From assembly GCF_026914265.1 (NCBI RefSeq), contig NC_069134.1:7743758-7807757 (forward strand): DNA of 64,000 nt. The letters run 5' to 3'. The translations under genes were made by a program, and so were the position numbers. Below are positions 59,201 through 64,000 of the stretch, in pieces (the first letter of the stretch is position 1; every line of letters begins with the position of its first letter). The DNA is from Mya arenaria. Its lineage: Eukaryota > Mollusca > Bivalvia > Myida > Myidae. Under the pieces are notes generated by a model. It made no database searches. It saw only the letters and a list, made by a program, of their open reading frames with translations, and was not told the origin of the DNA.

Positions 59201-61833
59201 CAATACTTATAAAACACCCCCGTTTTTTTGCACATTCCCGTTTAGACGTTAGGGATTGGAAGAATCCCGTATAACACGTCTAATATTTTAGACTATTCAA
59301 TTAGTTGCTGAGATATTAACATAAGTGTGCTTACATGCAAAACCTTAACCAAGGTGTGAATCCAACGCCAAAGCTTGGTGAGTGTAGTATAGCTCTCCTT
59401 ATTCTTTGAATAGTCAACCTAAAAAAAGTTGTTAAGAAATGGTAAATCTCTGAAAGTGCAGCTTTAAAACAAAGGCATTAAGCTTTGTACTGTGTAATCA
59501 GAGTCTTTGCAAATTATTTTAGAAATTCATAATTGTGTTGAGCTGTTTTTTTAAGTTTTATTAATTTAAGTGTAATATATATTATATCCTTTGTAATAAT
59601 TTATGAAGAGATTCACAATACCACCAGGGCTCTCACTAGGCTGAAATTTTTGGGAGAAGTGACTTCTCCCTTCAGTCAATTTAGGGAGAAGTGTGGAGAC
59701 TTTAGGGAGAAGTGATACTTTCGTAACACCTGATACAAAAACTATGCCATACCACACACCTAAGTTTATATTCACATTCAAATTAATTACTATAACTATA
59801 TAAAATGTTCACAAATAATGTATCATTTGTGGCTCAGCAAAAGTGTATTTGTCAATGTCACATAGTTTGTCTCCAAATAGCATCTAAAATGAATCAAAAA
59901 CCAAGACAGCTAAGGATTTGAAACAATCAAAATGACCTTATAAATGAACTGTCAATATAGTAGGGGGACAAATCTTATTTTGGTACGTTCGGGATGGGTA
60001 CGAATGTCATATTCAGCTATGCTGTTATATACTTGTCTCTGGCTAAATAATTTTTCAATATGCTGACATTTAAGAACCAAATGACATTTAAATCACTGTT
60101 CTTGATGAAATTTTTACCAATACATAATGGGAGGTTGAGAAATTTACTCGGAAATTTGTTTTGACAAGATGGCGATCTCGCCGATTTTTAAGTCATATAC
60201 AGGAGAAAAATACTGTAAGTAAACACTACAAAAAGAAAAAAAAGAAGATATTTTGTGTTTACAAATCATTTTTTATCATGAACATTATACTAAAACCAAT
60301 CAAATATTTGTTGATACGTCATGTTATTGATTTTCTTAGCGCCACCTTGCCGATGGCCCGTGATGGCTATGACCGTCTGCTTCAAAAACAACAATGTTTA
60401 AAATGTCTTGCATTGTTTGTTCAATACATTTATCAATTACTTTTTAACTTCTTTAATGCTTGACAAGATTGTTGCCTTTTCAATCTGATTTAAACGAACT
60501 TATATCATTTGATCAGGGACTTCTCAATGTACATTCTGATTGGTTGACCATCAATAGCTCCGCCTACTGGTGATGTTTTGGTAATTGGATGGCACGGGCC
60601 AATTATCGGATTAGGAGATTACTTAATTTTATGAATGGCTAATTGCGGTGTTTTGACTAATGTGACAGTGGTCAAATACTCGCTGATTGACAGATTTACA
60701 GTGTGCCAATTTTTTCGGCGAAGTCAATGTCGCTTTGATGATACAAATGGGCGAAGTCTGGGGATTTTAGGCGACCACTTCGCCCAAGTCGCCCCCTCGC
60801 GAGAGCCCTGACCACATGTATAGGTCTAGTCCAAATAATTGTACGTTGACGGATTTTTTTTAGATTTTTGATATGGCAAATCCTTCACGTACAAATTGTT
60901 TAGTATCAAAAGTGGGTAGTTGTTCCGATCAGGATTCCGGGTTAAAGCATATAGCGTCTATAAAATATCATAAAAACAAGAAATATTACCAGATAATATT
61001 ATTTTATATTAGTTCCGTACACAAAAAATAAATATCCAACTTATAATTATGAGTTTGACGGCTTTTTTTCATTTCATTCTGTCAAAACATAACGATATAT
61101 ACATGAAGGGCACCTGCAAGGCTTTAGGGCACAGTTTTAAATCACTCGGAACATTTCGGCCATGGCCGAGTTGTTACGATTGTATAACGAGGTCTATCTC
61201 GAAGCTTTGTCGGAGGAGGCCGAGCTATTACGATTGTATCGAGTTGTTCCCCTTCACATAATTGTTGTCTGTGTCAGTCAGCTTTCGTTTTATTGAAAAG
61301 GTAAACAACTTGTTTTAATGCATAAAATGCTTGTTTAGTGCAAAATAACATTTCACTTACATGGTAAAATATGAATATAACTCTTTATGATCAATTTCAA
61401 CCATAAAATACTTCCCTTTAAACAATTTCAATATTTTTAAAACACCCCCGTTTTTTGCACATTCCCGTTTAGACGTTAGGGATTGGAAGAATCCCGTATA
61501 ACACGTCTATTATTTTAGACTAGTATAGGTCAAATTCACAATATACAAAAAAATAACCTGCATGTTAATTGAATGATTGATGTGGATGCAGAAGTACCTT
61601 CCTTCTTCTGTTGTTGTCCCATTATACTTGGGAATTTACACAAAACATTTATAACATATTGAGCTTAATTGCCAAGGGTAGCCAATTCAGTGTATCCGAA
61701 CAAGCAATTTCCGAATTGTGTACACTACTACACTGTTGATCCTGGCATTGCGTCAGTAGTTCTTATTCATAACATGACACTGGACTTAAATAAAACCTGT
61801 TTTCTTACCTTCACACTTAAATAAAAAGACCAT
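53249..61833 (-). CDS. CCDC25: Coiled-coil domain-containing protein 25 (NFACT-R domain)
   Basis: Small NFACT-R (DUF814) protein; the human protein has been reported as a membrane sensor of extracellular trap DNA, but the ancestral role is unclear. Nine coding exons: 61809-61833, 57137-57184, 56801-56840, 56641-56692, 55827-55902, 55234-55337, 54089-54291, 53700-53745, 53249-53281. They sum to 627 nt, 208 residues plus stop, the same length as human, with every phase consistent. The first exon has only 25 coding bases (MVFLFKCE), supported by a strong GTAAGA donor and A at -3. Residues 1-115 form the NFACT-R fold ([70 protein letters not shown]). A charged coiled coil spans about 117-185 ([20 protein letters not shown]). 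The tail SYSSLM and [10 protein letters not shown] is conserved. Intron 1 is a TE nest. Confidence 0.97.
55697..55729. repeat. Short palindrome
   Basis: GGTGACCCCAATATT and AATATGGGGTCACC form a near-perfect hairpin in CCDC25 intron 5. It probably is the core of an old MITE; boundaries not found. Confidence 0.6.
58164..59418. mobile_element. AAGAGCTGTCACAGAGACAG repeat, copy 2, middle layer of the nest
   Basis: Begins AAGAGCTGTCACAGAGACAG and GCGCTCGACTATTC and ends TTATTCTTTGAATAGTC. It repeats an internal phrase (CCATTGTATAAAG ... TTGCTGAGATATTAACNTANGTGTGC) at about 58,380 and again at 58,560/59,300. The second of these is split by the MITE at 58,599-59,295. Confidence 0.75.
58599..59295. 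mobile_element. MITE with TAGTC ends and 9-bp target duplication, copy 1 (MULE-like)
   Basis: Ends TAGTCCAAATAATTGTACG and, in reverse complement, TAGTCTAAAATATTAGACG. Flanking 9 bp are CTCAATTAG (58,590-58,598) and TTCAATTAG (59,296-59,304). 697 bp, about 97 percent identical by eye to 60,827-61,522. It carries a 70-codon open frame (58,821-59,033) of no known family. Nine-bp duplications suggest a Mutator-like transposase acting in trans; inference. Confidence 0.85.
59625..60810. mobile_element. Non-autonomous element with CAGGGCTCTC ends
   Basis: Inverted ends CAGGGCTCTC (59,625) and GAGAGCCCTG (60,801-60,810). ACCAC occurs on both sides (59,620-59,624 and 60,811-60,815), a possible 5-bp target duplication. 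Subterminal GGGAGAAGTGACTTCTCCC is a palindrome at the left. 1186 bp; the open frame at 60,161-60,463 is lysine- and phenylalanine-rich and shows no transposase motif. The superfamily is unclear: the ends look hAT-like but the duplication is too short. Confidence 0.75.
60827..61522. mobile_element. MITE with TAGTC ends and perfect 9-bp target duplication, copy 2
   Basis: Same element as 58,599-59,295, same orientation, flanked by GTATAGGTC at both 60,818-60,826 and 61,523-61,531. The perfect duplication fixes the ends and shows a recent insertion. It carries the same 70-codon frame (61,049-61,261) with a few amino-acid changes. Confidence 0.92.
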
Positions 61834-62019
61834 GATTGTATGAAACGTAAATTATTGATAAAAATATTGCGCAAAATTCATCAACATGGAAGTCGGAGCA
61901 AACGCTTGAAATTCAATAAAACTTTATGAAAGCGCTCTTCTAACTATGAACCAAGGGCGATAATCAGAAAGCAGGTGCTTCAAGGGAGCCTATCCTGATT
62001 TCCCTGGCGACGTTTACAA
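61834..62019. promoter_or_regulatory. Bidirectional promoter region between CCDC25 and SAMD15
   Basis: Only 186 bp separate the divergent start codons, so both promoters and leaders are within it or reach into the first exons. No TATA box seen. The orphan SAMD15 exon at 17,896 lacks a recognisable copy of this spacer, so its transcription is doubtful. Confidence 0.7.
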
Positions 62020-63345
62020 ATGGCGACGATGAAGAGTGCTGTTGAAGATCTGAAGGATGAAAGGGTTCCTCAGTGTTTGTACTGGAATGTAGACCAAGTT
62101 GCAGACTGGATAGAAGATCTTGGATTTCCATATTATAGGGTGGCTCATTTATTGCAGACTGTTTCTGCATAATTTTAAAAACAAAAATTCGTAAGATTTA
62201 GCTGGAATAACATTTTTTTTTATCTTTAATCCAACTCTCAGGATGAGGACTTGTTTATGTTTAATGGAAACTAAACATCAGTTTTAAGAATTATATTGTG
62301 TGTTAATTTGAAGATACAGAAAAGAAAGCAATTGCTCGTCATGTATTATTGCATGGCTGATGATATGGCCAATCATTAGCCACAATAATGCGTGTTAAGG
62401 GAACTTTTTTTAATAATTAGACATTCATTATGCACCAGTCAATTGTAACCACGGCCCCCCCAGGTCCGGGGGTATACCAGGGATAGCCGGGGAAAAGGGC
62501 CATGTTTTTACTTTCCAGGTGGCCCCTAATGGCCGGGTGACCGCGGTGGTTTTGTCTTAGGGCCAAATTTAGCGGAGATTGGGCCTTATATAGAGTCTCT
62601 GGGGTGCGGGAGCATTTGGCTGGGTTTTTACCATAAGTTGATTTTACCCGGGGTTGGCTTGACCGAAAGTCAAAGTCCCCGCTATTCCCCGGACCTGGGG
62701 GGGCTGTGGTTACAATTGACTGGTGCATTATGATCCATTAATATCGCCAAAACAAACTTTTCAAAGACTCTGAAGCAGCTATTTATATGGACTAAGCAAA
62801 TTACTTTAATGACCGAGAAGACACATCCCATATATATATGTAGTCTGAATAATCCAACTCTCCTGCAGTTCACAGTGTGTAGTCTGTGTTATCAGAGCTA
62901 TGTTAACCTGGATTTGATGGAAGTGGTATAGTCCATTTTCAATCCATTAAGACTTTTTAGGATTTGAAGATTCCTGTTTTGAACATTTTTCTTTTTTAGA
63001 ACAGCCTTTATGCATGATACTGTAGTGATTTTGAAAAAAGTGAAATATCCCTTATTGTACAATTCCATATTAAAAATTTATCAGTTGAATCCTTTGTTTG
63101 TTCACCTAATCAAGTTGTTTTACATTTGTACCATGTTTATTTCAGTCATGTATAGCAGAGAACATGATCGATGGGAGGAAACTGATACACCTTGAGGCCT
63201 CACATCTACCAAACATTGGCATAACAGATTTTGAACATATAAAAGTAATAATCCTACCATTGTTTTTATAACAAAATGATGATGATGATGATGATGTTGA
63301 TGATGATAGTGGTGGTGGTGGTGGTGGTGGTGGTGGTGGTGGTGG

Positions 63346-63397
<52 letters not shown>

Positions 63398-63585
63398 CTG
63401 AATTTATTATATGCATGACTGTTCACATTGTTAGTTTGGATCTTTGAGGGTATTTTACTTTGTTTCTTCTTATAAAAAACAGAGGCATACTTTTCAGATT
63501 GTTGCAAAGAGTGTTCGAGACCTGTTGATTTTAGAAGAACCTAACTGGAACAGAAGCATATCACTGCCGCCCAGAAGTGACATAG
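62020..63585 (+). CDS. SAMD15: SAM-domain protein SAMD15, 5' part (runs off the window)
   Basis: Three coding exons: 62020-62139, 63146-63244, 63498-63585, phases 0, 0, then 1 at the last donor (GTGAGC). The first 102 codons start MATMKSAVEDLKDERVPQCL and contain a SAM domain at about residues 20-95: YWNVDQVADWIEDLGFPYYR, CIAENMIDGRKLIHLEASHL, PNIGITDFEHIK, SVRDLL. It is followed by EEPNWNRSISLPPRSDIG, which closely matches my memory of the region after the SAM domain of vertebrate SAMD15 (RSISLP motif). SAM domains mediate protein or RNA contacts; the role of SAMD15 is poorly known. The human protein has a long N-terminal extension that is absent here. Later exons lie beyond base 64,000. Confidence 0.88.
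62432..62726. mobile_element. 295-bp palindromic-ended MITE with 5-bp target duplication
   Basis: About 40-bp inverted ends: GCACCAGTCAATTGTAACCA at the left, TGGTTACAATTGACTGGTGC at the right, each continuing into a GGCCCCCCCAGGTCCGGG-type block. ATTAT flanks both sides (62,427-62,431 and 62,727-62,731). It lies in SAMD15 intron 1 and is missing from the duplicated intron at 18 kb. Confidence 0.9.
63277..63397. repeat. Compound (GAT)n(GGT)n(GAT)n microsatellite
   Basis: About 120 bp in SAMD15 intron 2: GAT units, a TTGATGATGATAGT break, about 13 GGT units, then about 17 GAT units. Reverse-strand frames read as poly-His or poly-Ser and are not genes. Confidence 0.98.
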
Positions 63586-64000
63586 GTGAGCAGAAATACA
63601 AATATAAGTTATTGTATTTGGATATTAACATGCTCATAAACTGTTGCTTTACTCATTGACAAGTTCATATATTTTATTAGTTAGTTATAAGTTAATTGAT
63701 AGATATTTAGTGAAACAAGTAATGCTGGATTTAGTTGTAAACTGTTAAGCTCAACTGTTACTTATGCTTCTTAGTAAAAATCCCATGGTCAAGAACTGAA
63801 AGCACAAATGAAAATGAGCTCACTTAATATATATAGCCCGGAATTAACATAACTGGGTTTTCCCATGCCGGTACAAATAAAAGGTGAATTTCGAGCTATT
63901 GAAATTCATGTAACAGTCCAATGACTCTATTGTTTCCAAAGTAATATGTGTATATTACAATGGTTTAATTTTATTTGTACCGTAGGATTAGGTTGGGAAA
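63586..64000 (+). other. SAMD15 intron 3, continuing past the window
   Basis: Follows the GTGAGC donor of exon 3. No further exon is recognised before the window ends. Confidence 0.6.

Larger units (their letters stand above)
57851..59462. mobile_element. TGCACTCTCAC-type MITE, outer layer of a three-level nest
   Basis: Left end GCTGCACTCTCACAG at 57,851; right end TCTGAAAGTGCAGC at 59,449-59,462. The interior matches the element at 33,001-34,018 (GTCTTGGAACGAGCC, CATGGAAACCAGTTATAA, TTTGCAGATATTTACG). It is interrupted after about 58,158 by the AAGAGCTGTCACAGAGACAG repeat and resumes at about 59,419 (AAAAAAGTTGTTAAGAAATG). Confidence 0.75.

Noticed and set aside
58599-61522. Two ~697-bp direct repeats 1.5 kb apart, like an LTR pair
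   Set aside because: Each copy has its own inverted ends and its own different 9-bp target duplication, so they are two separate MITE insertions, not LTRs of one element.
63120-63507. Poly-His and poly-Ser/Pro reading frames on the minus strand
   Set aside because: Produced by the GAT/GGT microsatellite in SAMD15 intron 2.

Overview
The window looks like nuclear DNA of a bivalve mollusc. It is AT-rich, its genes carry many short exons with GT-AG introns, its proteins match animal orthologues closely, and it holds several repeat families that I associate from memory with clams and their relatives. The species cannot be read from the sequence. No operon, CRISPR array or prokaryotic feature is present.

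Region 1 (1-26,500) is gene-poor and TE-rich. A large inverted repeat (arms 1-352 and 4211-4635) encloses a non-LTR reverse-transcriptase fragment and a mariner with perfect TA target duplications (2097-3932). A divergent glutamine-synthetase-like gene runs on the minus strand (13,096 to 6,117). It keeps the family fold signatures but has lost several catalytic motifs, so it looks like a pseudoenzyme. A Ty3/gypsy fossil lies in its largest intron. Exon 2 with its flanking introns also exists as a decayed inverted copy at 22.1-22.9 kb. Two more gypsy fossils, a stray copy of a SAMD15 first exon (17,896), a hAT-like MITE with an 8-bp target duplication, a second LINE fragment and a foldback repeat fill the rest.

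Region 2 (26,500-64,000) is a compact gene block with four recognisable housekeeping-type genes: SNRPA1 (minus, complete, 249 aa, 8 exons), EIF2B3 (plus, complete, 457 aa, 11 exons), CCDC25 (minus, complete, 208 aa, 9 exons) and the first three coding exons of SAMD15 (plus, running off the window). SNRPA1/EIF2B3 and CCDC25/SAMD15 are head-to-head pairs with 428 and 186 bp between start codons, while EIF2B3/CCDC25 converge tail to tail. Exon phases agree at every junction of the three complete genes.

The introns are loaded with repeats. EIF2B3 intron 1 holds a ~145-bp satellite with a 290-bp higher-order period and a second ~148-bp tandem element, which has another copy just downstream of the gene; these arrays are rich in AGGTCA nuclear-receptor half-sites, including nine intact GGTCAnnnTGACC palindromes. 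CCDC25 intron 1 contains a three-level nest of insertions and a pair of ~697-bp MITEs with 9-bp target duplications. I found no clearly new multi-gene system. The strongest leads are the glutamine-synthetase pseudoenzyme, its duplication, the receptor-motif arrays, and the tandem duplication of the exon 8 / splice-donor segment of EIF2B3.
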